Positions 51,566-58,096 of a DNA stretch of 58,096 bases are shown one piece after another. The notes under the pieces were generated by a model that did not search any database, was not told where the DNA came from, and was given only the letters and a program-made list of their open reading frames with translations. This DNA is from Acidobacteriota bacterium (GTDB lineage Bacteria > Acidobacteriota > Vicinamibacteria > Marinacidobacterales > Marinacidobacteraceae), in NCBI GenBank assembly GCA_022826825.1, contig JAJDUD010000030.1, forward strand, positions 1 to 58,096, written 5' to 3'. Both the position numbers and the translations under genes were made by a program. The first letter of the stretch is position 1. Each line of letters opens with the position of its first letter.

Positions 51566-54500
51566 CTACGCGGCCTCGCTCTTCGCCGCAATCGAGCTGA
51601 CGAAAGCGCGGAAATCGGCCGCCATCGTGTTGATGTCCCGCAGCTCGAGGAACTCCCAACGGCCGAAGTCCCCGAGGTTGTTCACGCCGGGGATCCACTG
51701 GCCGCGCGTCGTCTCCGACTTCGTCTTGGACGCCTCGTCCGGCTGTCCCTTGATCTCGACGACCATGTGGACCGGCTCGCCCGCTCCGTCCCGGACGCGG
51801 ACGATGAAATCGGGCAGGTACCGGTGCGACTCCCCGCCGAACCGGTAGGGGACCTCGAACCCGAGACCGGCGTTCTTGACGTACGCCTCGACGCGCGGTT
51901 CCGCCTCGGCCACCCGGCAGAACTCCATCTCCCAGGACAGATCGCAGACCGCGTAGTTCACGTGGCACTTCCGCTCGTCGGTGCGCCAGAGCGTGGTCTT
52001 CGAGGTCCGGTAGCCCACGTCGGCGGTCGAACCCTCTTCGTTGTAGGGATCCGTTACCGCGAGCACCCGCCGCCCCTCACCGAGTTGCCGCGAAATCGCG
52101 CTGTAGATCCGCTCGCACGCCCTCGCCGCGATCACTTCGTAGAGCACCTGCCCGCGGTGGGTCCCGCGCCGGCAGACGAGGTATCCGCCTTCCAGCCACG
52201 CGGTGACGATCCGCTTCACCGGACCGAACAGTTGCAGCTTGGGCTCCTCGTTCCGGTCGCGGAGATGACGCCGCAACAGGTCCCACGCGAGGTGGAACGC
52301 GAGCGTGGCGGTCCGGATGTTCCGGTTCCGCTCGGGACGCAGATCCTCGGGAAGGCCGACGATCCCCTGGTTCCTGGTCCGGGTGGGTCCCACGTCCTCC
52401 GGCGTCAGGATCAAGGTCGAGTCCGAGCTGAAGGTCGCGGTGAGACGCTCGTCCGGGAGCTCCACCCGGTAACCGCCGACCCGCGGAAAGCGGATCTCCA
52501 GCGCGTCGCGCTCGGGGCGCACGGCGTGGACGTGCGTCACCTTCCGCGGCTTTACCGGCGGAACCACTTTGGGTTCGGCCGTGAAATCGAACGGAACGCC
52601 CAGGACGTCGGCGTACTCGGGATCGAAGCGCCCCTTCTGGTTCAGGTCGTAGGACTGCCGGCGGAGCGCCCTGCCCACCACCTGCTCGCAGAGGAGCTGC
52701 GTCCCGAAGGCGCGGACGCCCAGGATGTGGGTCACGGTGCTCGCGTCCCAGCCCTCGGTGAGCATGGCGACCGACACCACGCAGCGGATGTCCTCGCCCA
52801 GCCGGCCGGGTTTGCCGACCGTGTTCATCGCCTCGCGCAGCAGGTCCGAGTCCGTGACCGCCTCCGCCTCCTGCCGGCTGCCGCCGCGGTCCACGATGTC
52901 CCGGCGGAAACGCTCGATCTGGTCCTTCGCGGCCTCCCGGAAGGTCTTGTCGAGGGCGTCGCCCGACTCGATCTGCTCGCTGTCGATGAGCAGCGTCCGG
53001 GGCCGGGGGCGCCGGGTGCCCGTTTCGTCGTAGTTGCGGAAGAGCCCGAGCCCTCCGCGCCACGGTCCCGGTGACCCGTCCGCGTCCGGCCGCCGGTACC
53101 CGGAGAGGTAGTCGTAGAGCAGCTTCGAGGTCGCGGTGTTGTTGCAGACCACGATGAAGACCGGCGGGGTGTCGATGTCGGCCCCCCGCCACTGCGCGAA
53201 GGTCTTTTCGTAGTGGGTGTAGAGCGCGTCCAGCGCGGTCTCGAGCAACGGCGGCAGGAGCTCCGGGTCGAGAGCGCCGGTGCGCCGGCGGCCCCTCTTC
53301 GGCATGTGCTTCCCGATGTGCTCCCAGAGGCTGCGGAGCCGGGGCATGTCGCCGGGGAGCACGTTGTCGGACACCGGGACGCGCGGCAGCTTCACGATCC
53401 CGGACTCGATGGCGTCCATCAGGGAGAAGTCGCTGACCGTCCAGGGGAAGAGCGTCCCTTCGGCGTAGCCTGATCCGCGCAGGAAGAACGGCGTCGCCGA
53501 AAGGTCAAAGACCACCGGGACGGCGATCGTCTTCTTCACCGTCTCGATACCGGAGATCCAGACCCGGGCCGCCTCGGTGTTCTTCTTCGCTTCGTCGGAA
53601 TCGTCGCCCTTGAGGTCCTCTTCCTCGCTGTCGCCGGCCTTCTCGCGGTAGCAGTGGTGTCCCTCGTCGTTGAGCACCAGGACGGTCTTCAGACCCATCA
53701 GCGGCGCCATCACCCGGCGCAGCATCTCCCCCTCGGTCTCCACGGTGCTGGGCGCCTCGCCACGGCCCTTGAGGAGTGCCCGCGTCCCCTTCGCCAGCTT
53801 CATGCGCTCGCGCCGCAGGAATGCGTGGAAGTTCGTGATGACCACCTGCGCGCGGTCCACGTCCGGCAACATGTCGCGCGGAACGAGTTCGCGGTGCTTG
53901 TAGTAGCTGTCGGGGTCTTGGGGCAGCAGAACCCGGAGGCGATCCCGGATCGTGATCCCCGGCGTCACGACCAGGAAGCCGCGCGTGAAGTTCCGGCGGC
54001 CGGGACGGCGGACCGCGTTCACCGTCTGCCACGCGATCAGCATTGCCATGACCGTGGTCTTGCCGGCGCCGGTGGCCATCTTCAGGGCGATGCGGAGGAG
54101 CTCCGGGTTCGCGCCCTCGTTCGCGCGGTGGAGGTGGTTCCAGATCTCGCGCAGACCCCGCGGCAGGCCCGTTCCCGACTCCCGGAGCGCTCCGGCGACC
54201 TCGACCAGCCAGATCGCGGTCTCCGCCGCTTCGATCTGGCAGAAGAACGGGCGTAGGTTCGAGAACCGGTGGCTGCGCCAGTGGCGGAGCAGGCGCGCCG
54301 TCTCGGGGGTCACCTTCCACTGTCGCTCGGGCAGGTTTCGCCAGCGGTCCACCTCCCGCCGGATGCGGTTGATGACCTGGTACGGGTTGTACTGCTGCTC
54401 GGCGGTCGAAAGCTCCTTCTCTCCGAGGGCAAGCCGGAGCTGCGTCGGTTTCCCGGTCTGGGCCTTCGGGGCCGGCACGGGGGAGATGAACTCGGCGGTG

Positions 54501-54616
54501 CGGCGGGACTCGACGATCTCGTCGGTCGGAAGCCCGTCCCGGTCGAGCTTCCAGTGCCGGCCGGGGTACTCGTAGGGGGAGTTGAGGATCGGGCGCTCGT
54601 AGAAAGCCTGACTCAT
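51566..54616 (-). CDS. res: Type III-like restriction enzyme Res (BPTD_3080 type)
   Basis: A 1016-residue DEAD/DEAH-box translocase with a nuclease. Walker A is MATGAGKTTVM; the DEAD-box equivalent reads LNDEGHHCYRE, which is normal in this family; FDLSATPFF is motif III and QVVGRALRR motif VI. At the C-terminus YLPDFIVRV and HMVVEIKGQ provide a PD-(D/E)XK nuclease. It cuts DNA after translocation from unmodified sites recognised with Mod. It is upstream of mod in one operon, the reverse of the classical mod-res order. The ATG at 54616 is the first in frame and the protein begins as expected (YERPILNSPYEYP). Confidence 0.93.
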   Translation of the reverse strand: MSQAFYERPILNSPYEYPGRHWKLDRDGLPTDEIVESRRTAEFISPVPAPKAQTGKPTQLRLALGEKELSTAEQQYNPYQVINRIRREVDRWRNLPERQWKVTPETARLLRHWRSHRFSNLRPFFCQIEAAETAIWLVEVAGALRESGTGLPRGLREIWNHLHRANEGANPELLRIALKMATGAGKTTVMAMLIAWQTVNAVRRPGRRNFTRGFLVVTPGITIRDRLRVLLPQDPDSYYKHRELVPRDMLPDVDRAQVVITNFHAFLRRERMKLAKGTRALLKGRGEAPSTVETEGEMLRRVMAPLMGLKTVLVLNDEGHHCYREKAGDSEEEDLKGDDSDEAKKNTEAARVWISGIETVKKTIAVPVVFDLSATPFFLRGSGYAEGTLFPWTVSDFSLMDAIESGIVKLPRVPVSDNVLPGDMPRLRSLWEHIGKHMPKRGRRRTGALDPELLPPLLETALDALYTHYEKTFAQWRGADIDTPPVFIVVCNNTATSKLLYDYLSGYRRPDADGSPGPWRGGLGLFRNYDETGTRRPRPRTLLIDSEQIESGDALDKTFREAAKDQIERFRRDIVDRGGSRQEAEAVTDSDLLREAMNTVGKPGRLGEDIRCVVSVAMLTEGWDASTVTHILGVRAFGTQLLCEQVVGRALRRQSYDLNQKGRFDPEYADVLGVPFDFTAEPKVVPPVKPRKVTHVHAVRPERDALEIRFPRVGGYRVELPDERLTATFSSDSTLILTPEDVGPTRTRNQGIVGLPEDLRPERNRNIRTATLAFHLAWDLLRRHLRDRNEEPKLQLFGPVKRIVTAWLEGGYLVCRRGTHRGQVLYEVIAARACERIYSAISRQLGEGRRVLAVTDPYNEEGSTADVGYRTSKTTLWRTDERKCHVNYAVCDLSWEMEFCRVAEAEPRVEAYVKNAGLGFEVPYRFGGESHRYLPDFIVRVRDGAGEPVHMVVEIKGQPDEASKTKSETTRGQWIPGVNNLGDFGRWEFLELRDINTMAADFRAFVSSIAAKSEAA

Positions 54617-54763
54617 CGCGACGGCGCGCGATTGTAAAGTCGTGTCACGTTACGGCCGACAATGACCCGCCAAGCCGCGATAAATGAGTCACTTCCAGAT
54701 CAGCATCGACGCTAGACGCGCGCCGGACACACTCTGGCCCACGGATGGACGTGCGTTGTCGCA

Positions 54764-54841
54764 GTTCGACGACAACGCTAGGGTGTCCATGAACGACGGC
54801 AAATCCCGTATGTCGCCGCTCAGCGACTCTCTGCGAGAGGT
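54764..54841. repeat. Copy of the hipB-2 promoter/operator region
   Basis: This stretch matches 55489-55566 at a constant offset of 725 bp, with scattered substitutions. Shared are GTTCGACGACAACGCTAG, the spacing to TGTATGTCGCCG-type sequence and CAGCGAC. The operator half-sites GTTGTCG / CGACAAC (54755-54776) and TGTCGC / GCGACT (54811-54828) are retained with one mismatch in the latter. It ends just before the RelE-like fragment, so it now drives a different module. Confidence 0.7.
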
Positions 54842-54847
54842 TCCTCC

Positions 54848-54934
54848 GTACGGGCATTCCTCAAGCAGATCCGGCGGACTCCCCGACGGGAGATCGCGCT
54901 GGCGCTGCGGCGCGCCAGGGAGGTATCCGAATGA
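54848..54934 (+). pseudogene. C-terminal remnant of a RelE/HigB-type toxin
   Basis: The frame reads VRAFLKQIRRTPRREIALALRRAREVSE and stop (28 residues). This matches the end of RelE-superfamily toxins (typically hAFxKKTqKTPxxEIxxAxxR), including the conserved FLK and TP. The N-terminal two thirds is missing and is replaced by the copied hipB leader. Its stop codon overlaps the antitoxin start by ATGA, which is the native arrangement, so the 3' end of the original toxin-antitoxin operon has been kept. Confidence 0.65.
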
Positions 54935-55209
54935 GCACGGTTGATGAACTGCACGAGCGCTGGAGCCGGCAGGCGGACTATCGCGAGGCGTATGAGGAGT
55001 TGGGGCTGGAATACGCGGTGGCCCGGGCACTGATCGAGGCGCGTACGCGCGCCGGCTTCTCCCAGGCGGAGCGGGCCGCGCGGATGGAGACCACCAAGTC
55101 CGCAGTGGCCGGGATGGAGAGCGGCCGGACCCGGCCCTCGATGCGGACTCTGGAGAAGGTGGCCCGGGCGACGGGCACGCGGCTCCGGATTCACTTCGAA
55201 CCTGCGTGA
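54931..55209 (+). CDS. XRE-family antitoxin (HigA-like) left without intact toxin
   Basis: A 92-residue helix-turn-helix protein. The N-terminus is WSRQADYREAYEELGLEY, and the HTH is ALIEARTRAGFSQAERAARMETTKSAVAGMESGRTRPS, represented by ARTRAGFSQAERA and KSAVAGMESGRTRPS; it ends LRIHFEPA. This is the usual partner of RelE/HigB-type toxins in toxin-first operons. The upstream toxin survives only as a C-terminal fragment. The antitoxin itself appears intact and could still act as an autoregulator or as an anti-addiction protein. Confidence 0.85.
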   Translation: MSTVDELHERWSRQADYREAYEELGLEYAVARALIEARTRAGFSQAERAARMETTKSAVAGMESGRTRPSMRTLEKVARATGTRLRIHFEPA

Positions 55210-55375
55210 TGCGGGCCGCGCGCGGTTGTTCGCGCCGGTGCGGTGGCGAGAATCATGCGGCGGCGGGAAGGGTCCGGCCGGCATCCGGGGTCTCAGACTC
55301 CCAGCTCCGGTCGCTCCACTCCCTCCGCCTCACGGCTCACCGACCCGAAGCAGACCCCCTATCGAGGACTACCAG

Positions 55376-55421
55376 TGCGTAAAAGTAGGTGTCTCCCAAA
55401 CTGCGTAAAGGTTCATGTCTC
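55376..55421. repeat. Two direct repeats of 20 bp
   Basis: TGCGTAAAAGTAGGTGTCTC (55376-55395) and TGCGTAAAGGTTCATGTCTC (55402-55421) are direct repeats with a 26-bp period, matching in 16 of 20 positions. The copies could be regulator sites. They lie about 150-200 bases upstream of hipB-2. The remainder of the 363-bp gap 55210-55572 shows no gene. Confidence 0.5.
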
Positions 55422-55480
55422 TCGACATTCCCTCGGCAGACACCTCTACTGCGACATGTGCCGGGGCCGCGCGACGCCTT

Positions 55481-55553
55481 TTGTCGTGGTTCGACGACAA
55501 CGCTAGAATGTCTCTGAACGACGACAAATCCTGTATGTCGCCGTTCAGCGACA
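55481..55553. promoter_or_regulatory. Operators of hipBA-2
   Basis: TTGTCGT-N6-ACGACAA (55481-55500) and TGTCGC-CGTTCA-GCGACA (55536-55553) are two perfect inverted repeats sharing the TGTCG...CGACA half-site pattern. A further half-site, ACGACAA, lies between them. They precede the hipB-2 ATG (55573) by 20-90 bases. HipB proteins bind paired palindromes of this kind cooperatively, so these are the likely operators. Confidence 0.65.
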
Positions 55554-55572
55554 CTCCACGAGAGGCTTGCCC

Positions 55573-55842
55573 ATGTTCGTTCGTTCCGCCCGCACGCTTG
55601 GAATGCTGCTGCGCGAGCAACGCCGGCGTCGGGGACTGACCCAGGCGCAGCTTGCCCGCCGGGCGGGAGTCAGCCGCCAGTGGCTCAGCGGCCTCGAACG
55701 GGGCCGCGAAGGCGCCGAACTCGGGCGCGTGCTCCGCACCCTCGCCTGCGCCGGCGTCATCCTGAAGTTCGAGGAGCCGCAACCCTCACCGCTCGACCCG
55801 ACCGCGGTCGTCGAGGCCCATCGCTCGCCGCTTCCGGAATGA
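55573..55842 (+). CDS. hipB: HipB-like XRE antitoxin/repressor (hipBA-2)
   Basis: An 89-residue HTH protein. The HTH reads LGMLLREQRRRRGLTQAQLARRAGVSRQWLSGLERGREGAE, noted by its parts GLTQAQLARRAGVSRQWL and LERGREGAEL. The short C-terminus (ILKFEEPQPSP) is as in E. coli-type HipB. The ATG at 55573 has GAGAGG about 8 bases upstream. It overlaps hipA-2 by ATGA. The two palindromes upstream are its probable binding sites. Confidence 0.9.
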   Translation: MFVRSARTLGMLLREQRRRRGLTQAQLARRAGVSRQWLSGLERGREGAELGRVLRTLACAGVILKFEEPQPSPLDPTAVVEAHRSPLPE

Positions 55843-57113
55843 CGGAACTCGCCGTCGTCGCCAACCGCCGCCTCCTCGGCGTCGTGACCCGTTCCCCGGA
55901 CGGCGACCGCTCCTTCGCCTACGACCCCGACTGGCTCCGGGACCCGGACGCCTTCCCGCTGTCGCTTTCGCTTCCGCTGCGCCCCGGCCCGTTCCGCCGG
56001 TCCGTCCTCGAACCGTGGCTCGCCGGCCTGCTCCCCGACGACGAGACTGTCCTCCGAGCCTGGAGCGCACGCTTCCAGGTCTCACGCCGTAACGTCTTCG
56101 GTCTGCTCGCCGAGGTCGGGGAGGACTGCGCGGGCGCGGTCCAGCTCGTCCGGCCCGAGCGGCTCGACCGGGTGCTCCGCGCCGCGGCCCCGGAAGTCGG
56201 GTGGCTCACCCCCGAGGAGGTCGGGCAGCGTCTCGCCGAACTCCGACTGGACCCGGCGCTCGGCCGCCGTCCCGACGATCCCGGCCGGTTTTCCCTCGCG
56301 GGCGTCCAGCCGAAGACCGCGCTCCTCCTCGAGGACGTTCGCTGGGGGCTGCCCACGGGCGCGACGCCGACGACCCACATCCTGAAGCCGGAGAACGAGC
56401 ACTTTCCGGGCCTGGTCGAGAACGAGCACCTCTGCCTGAAGCTCGCGGCCGCGGTCGGCCTTCCGGCCGCGGCGAGCCGCATCGCCCGGTTCGGCCACCA
56501 GCTCGCGCTGGTAGTGACCCGCTACGACCGCCGCCGCCTGGGCGACGAAAGGGTGCGACTTCATCAGGAGGATTTCTGCCAGGCGCTCGGGCTTCCCCCC
56601 GAGCGCAAGTACGAGAACGAGGGCGGCCCCCGGGTCGGCACGATGCTGGACGTCCTCCGCGGCGAGTCCGCGCTGCCGGAAGAGGACGTGCGCACCCTGT
56701 CGCGCGCGATGATGCTGAACTGGGTTCTCGGCGCCACCGACGCGCACGGCAAGAACTTCTCGCTGCTGATCGGCCCGGGAGGGCAGGTCCGACTCGCCCC
56801 CCTCTACGACATCGCGAGCTTCCTTCCCTACGCGGACGATCCGCGCCGGCTCAAGCTGTCGAACCGGATCGGCGGCAAGTACCGTCTCGACGACATCGGC
56901 CGGCGGCAGTGGGCGCGCTTCCGAACCGAGAACATGCTCTCCTGGGACACGGTGTCCGCGTGCCGGGAACTGGCCGGCCGTGTCCTCGACGCGCTCCCGG
57001 TCGTCGTGTCGGGGGCGCTGGAAGGGGCCGGGGACAACGGGGCCATCACGAAGCTCGCCAAGCGGCTCGCGAACCGCGCAGCGGCCGCCCGTCGCCGGCT
57101 GCGCGATCCCTGA
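55839..57113 (+). CDS. hipA: HipA-family serine/threonine kinase toxin (hipBA-2)
   Basis: A 424-residue HipA kinase with all key elements: the N-terminal domain (FAYDPDWLRDPDAFPLSLSLPL, seen by FPLSLSLPL), the Gly-rich loop FSLAGVQPKTAL, the catalytic LNWVLGATDAHGKNFSLL (D and N) and the metal-binding LAPLYDIAS. This is the canonical HipA pattern, closer to E. coli HipA than the first copy. It should phosphorylate a tRNA synthetase or similar target and cause growth arrest. It overlaps hipB-2 by 4 bases. The ATG at 55839 begins the family's usual N-terminus. Confidence 0.93.
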   Translation: MTELAVVANRRLLGVVTRSPDGDRSFAYDPDWLRDPDAFPLSLSLPLRPGPFRRSVLEPWLAGLLPDDETVLRAWSARFQVSRRNVFGLLAEVGEDCAGAVQLVRPERLDRVLRAAAPEVGWLTPEEVGQRLAELRLDPALGRRPDDPGRFSLAGVQPKTALLLEDVRWGLPTGATPTTHILKPENEHFPGLVENEHLCLKLAAAVGLPAAASRIARFGHQLALVVTRYDRRRLGDERVRLHQEDFCQALGLPPERKYENEGGPRVGTMLDVLRGESALPEEDVRTLSRAMMLNWVLGATDAHGKNFSLLIGPGGQVRLAPLYDIASFLPYADDPRRLKLSNRIGGKYRLDDIGRRQWARFRTENMLSWDTVSACRELAGRVLDALPVVVSGALEGAGDNGAITKLAKRLANRAAAARRRLRDP

Positions 57114-57317
57114 CGTTTCGCGGGCGGCGCGCCCCCGACAGGCGGTGGAGCAAACCTGCTCAAGAAGGGAACTGCGCTCGTCCGAGCACGAGCGCGGAGC
57201 GCGCCCTGTCGGGTAGCGCGTCGAGGCTTCGGTCGATACTCGAGGTCTCCGACACCGTGCCCGGCTCGCCCAACACCAACCCCGCCGAGGCCACCACATG
57301 AGCTCTCTCACCCCGGG

Positions 57318-57343
57318 GGGCCCAGTTTTAGATGTCGCTTGAC
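57318..57343. mobile_element. IS21-like terminal sequence, right-end orientation
   Basis: GGCCCAGTTTTAGATGTCGC followed by TTGACA resembles the terminal sequences of IS21-family elements, which end in CA. It is the inverted counterpart of the sequence at 57719-57741. No istA or istB gene lies to its left (hipA-2 ends at 57113), so it is an isolated end or remnant. The 204-bp gap to the left shows nothing else. Confidence 0.5.
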
Positions 57344-57344
57344 A

Positions 57345-57718
57345 GCGGGAAGCTCACACCCGCCGGACCTCCGAGTGCGGGAAGCTGACGCCCACCGGAC
57401 CCCCGAATGCGGGAAGCTGACGCCCTCCGGACCCCCGAGTGCGGGAAGCTGATCCCCACCGGCCCGCCGAGTGTGGGAAGCTGACTCCCGCCGGACCTCC
57501 GAATGCGGGAAGCTGACGCCCTCCGGATTTCCGAGTGCGGGAAGCTGACCCTCACCGGACCCCCGAGTGCGGGAAGCTGACCCTCACCGGATCCCCGAGT
57601 GCGGGAAGCTGACGCCCACCGGACCTCCGAATGCGGGAAGCTGACCCTCACCGGACCCCCGAATGCGGGAAGCTGACGCCCGCCGGACCCCCGAGTGCGG
57701 GAAGCTGACGCCCTCCGG
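57345..57718. repeat. 32-bp tandem repeat array 1
   Basis: About 11.7 units of GCGGGAAGCTGACSCCCACC-type sequence, with starts at 57345, 57377, 57409, 57441 and so on every 32 bp. The core GCGGGAAGCTGA is almost invariant; the middle CGGACCYCCGA portion varies. The period is not a multiple of three, so coding use is unlikely. Units are alike throughout, with no unique spacers, so this is not a CRISPR array. Confidence 0.85.
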
Positions 57719-57771
57719 GTGTCAAGCGACATCTGAAACTGGTCCACTGGCGACAGATAAAACTGGGCCAC
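57719..57771. mobile_element. IS21-like terminal sequence, left-end orientation
   Basis: TGTCAAGCGACATCTGAAAC begins this 53-bp segment and AGATAAAACTGGGCCA closes it. It contains two related subrepeats (ACATCTGAAACTGGTCCA and ACAGATAAAACTGGGCCA), as the multiple terminal repeats of IS21-family elements do. The first part is the inverse of 57319-57343. The right side joins array 2 with no transposase, so the element is incomplete here. Confidence 0.5.
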
Positions 57772-57776
57772 CCCCG

Positions 57777-58096
57777 CGAATGCGGGGAGCTGATGCTCAC
57801 CGGCCCCCCGAATGCGGGGAGCTGACGCCCGCCGGCCCCGCGAATGCGGGGAGCTGACGCCCACCGGACTCGCGAATGCGGGGAGCTGACGCCCGCCGGA
57901 CCTCCGAATGCGGGGAGCTGATCCTCACCGGCCTCGCGAATGCGGGGAGCTGACGCCCACCGGCCTCCCGAATGCGGGGAGCTGAACCCCGCCGGACCCG
58001 CGAATGCGGGGAGCTGACGCCCGCCGGACCTCCGAATGCGGGGAGCTGATCCTCACCGGCCTCGCGAATGCGGGGAGCTGACGCCCACCGGCCTCC
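57777..58096. repeat. 32-bp tandem repeat array 2 (continues beyond the window)
   Basis: Ten or more units with the same 32-bp period as array 1 but with the core GCGGGGAGCTGA (a G for the second A of array 1's GCGGGAAGCTGA) and a CGGCCYCSCGAAT-type middle. The single-base difference is consistent across all units, so the arrays are two expanded subfamilies. Array 2 runs to the end of the window. Confidence 0.85.

Noticed and set aside
57328..57864. Minus-strand open frame across the 32-bp repeats
   Set aside because: The period is not a multiple of three, so the repeat rotates through three frames, and the translated sequence is a product of the repeat itself.
57345..58096. CRISPR array
   Set aside because: The repeats are 32 bp with no unique spacers; neighbouring units are nearly identical over their full length. 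No cas gene is present.

Overview
The window is GC-rich and gene-dense. Secreted amidohydrolases, a DUF5916/CBM9-type outer-membrane protein, a DoxX protein and a typical scpA-scpB-rluB-cmk block suggest a Gram-negative environmental bacterium, plausibly Gemmatimonadota or a relative. That assignment is inferred from gene content only; no rRNA or tRNA gene was seen.

Layout. (1) 1-8475: accessory region, almost all on the minus strand: an IS630-like transposase edge, an Mrr-like nuclease, two copies of a small membrane-protein gene (one intact, one frameshifted), a solitary Phd-type antitoxin, a higBA pair, and an actin/Hsp70-like ATPase next to a RapA-type SNF2 helicase. (2) 8621-32562: mostly housekeeping and metabolic genes: a serine hydrolase and two amidohydrolases (one apparently lacking its metal ligands), a class IV aminotransferase, a CPA2 antiporter, a DUF5916 protein, DoxX, two secreted OB-fold-like paralogues, rhomboid, uvrA, a Uma2 nuclease, a DUF2090 aldolase-like protein, an rluB-cmk fusion, scpB, scpA, trpS, uvrC and a quinone oxidoreductase. 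(3) 32563-57113: a dense defence and toxin-antitoxin island. It holds a PD-(D/E)XK protein, hipBA, a DUF4143-type ATPase coupled to a 1340-aa STAND-like NTPase with a C-terminal nuclease motif, an AAA ATPase with a decayed DUF4276-like partner, and vsr. It continues with a C5-cytosine methyltransferase, a response regulator with a HEPN-like RNxxxH motif coupled to a protein with two GHKL ATPase folds, a res-mod type III restriction system, a RelE-toxin remnant with its antitoxin, and a second hipBA. (4) 57318-58096: two arrays of 32-bp tandem repeats separated by IS21-like terminal sequences.

The strongest candidate for an undescribed system is 42988-48468. A MutL/MORC-like plus histidine-kinase-like GHKL protein is translationally coupled (ATGA) to a receiver-domain protein whose helical C-terminus carries RNVLAH, a HEPN RNase signature. 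Both sit beside a C5 methyltransferase and a Vsr nuclease. This suggests a phosphorelay- or ATPase-gated toxic RNase attached to a modification system. Second-rank candidates are the STAND-nuclease pair (35774-41078) and the actin-like ATPase/SNF2 helicase pair (3741-8475).

Within the island several modules look partly decayed (DUF4276 fragment, RelE fragment, solitary Phd, frameshifted membrane gene). Repeats and duplicated promoter regions lie between them, so turnover there has probably been high.
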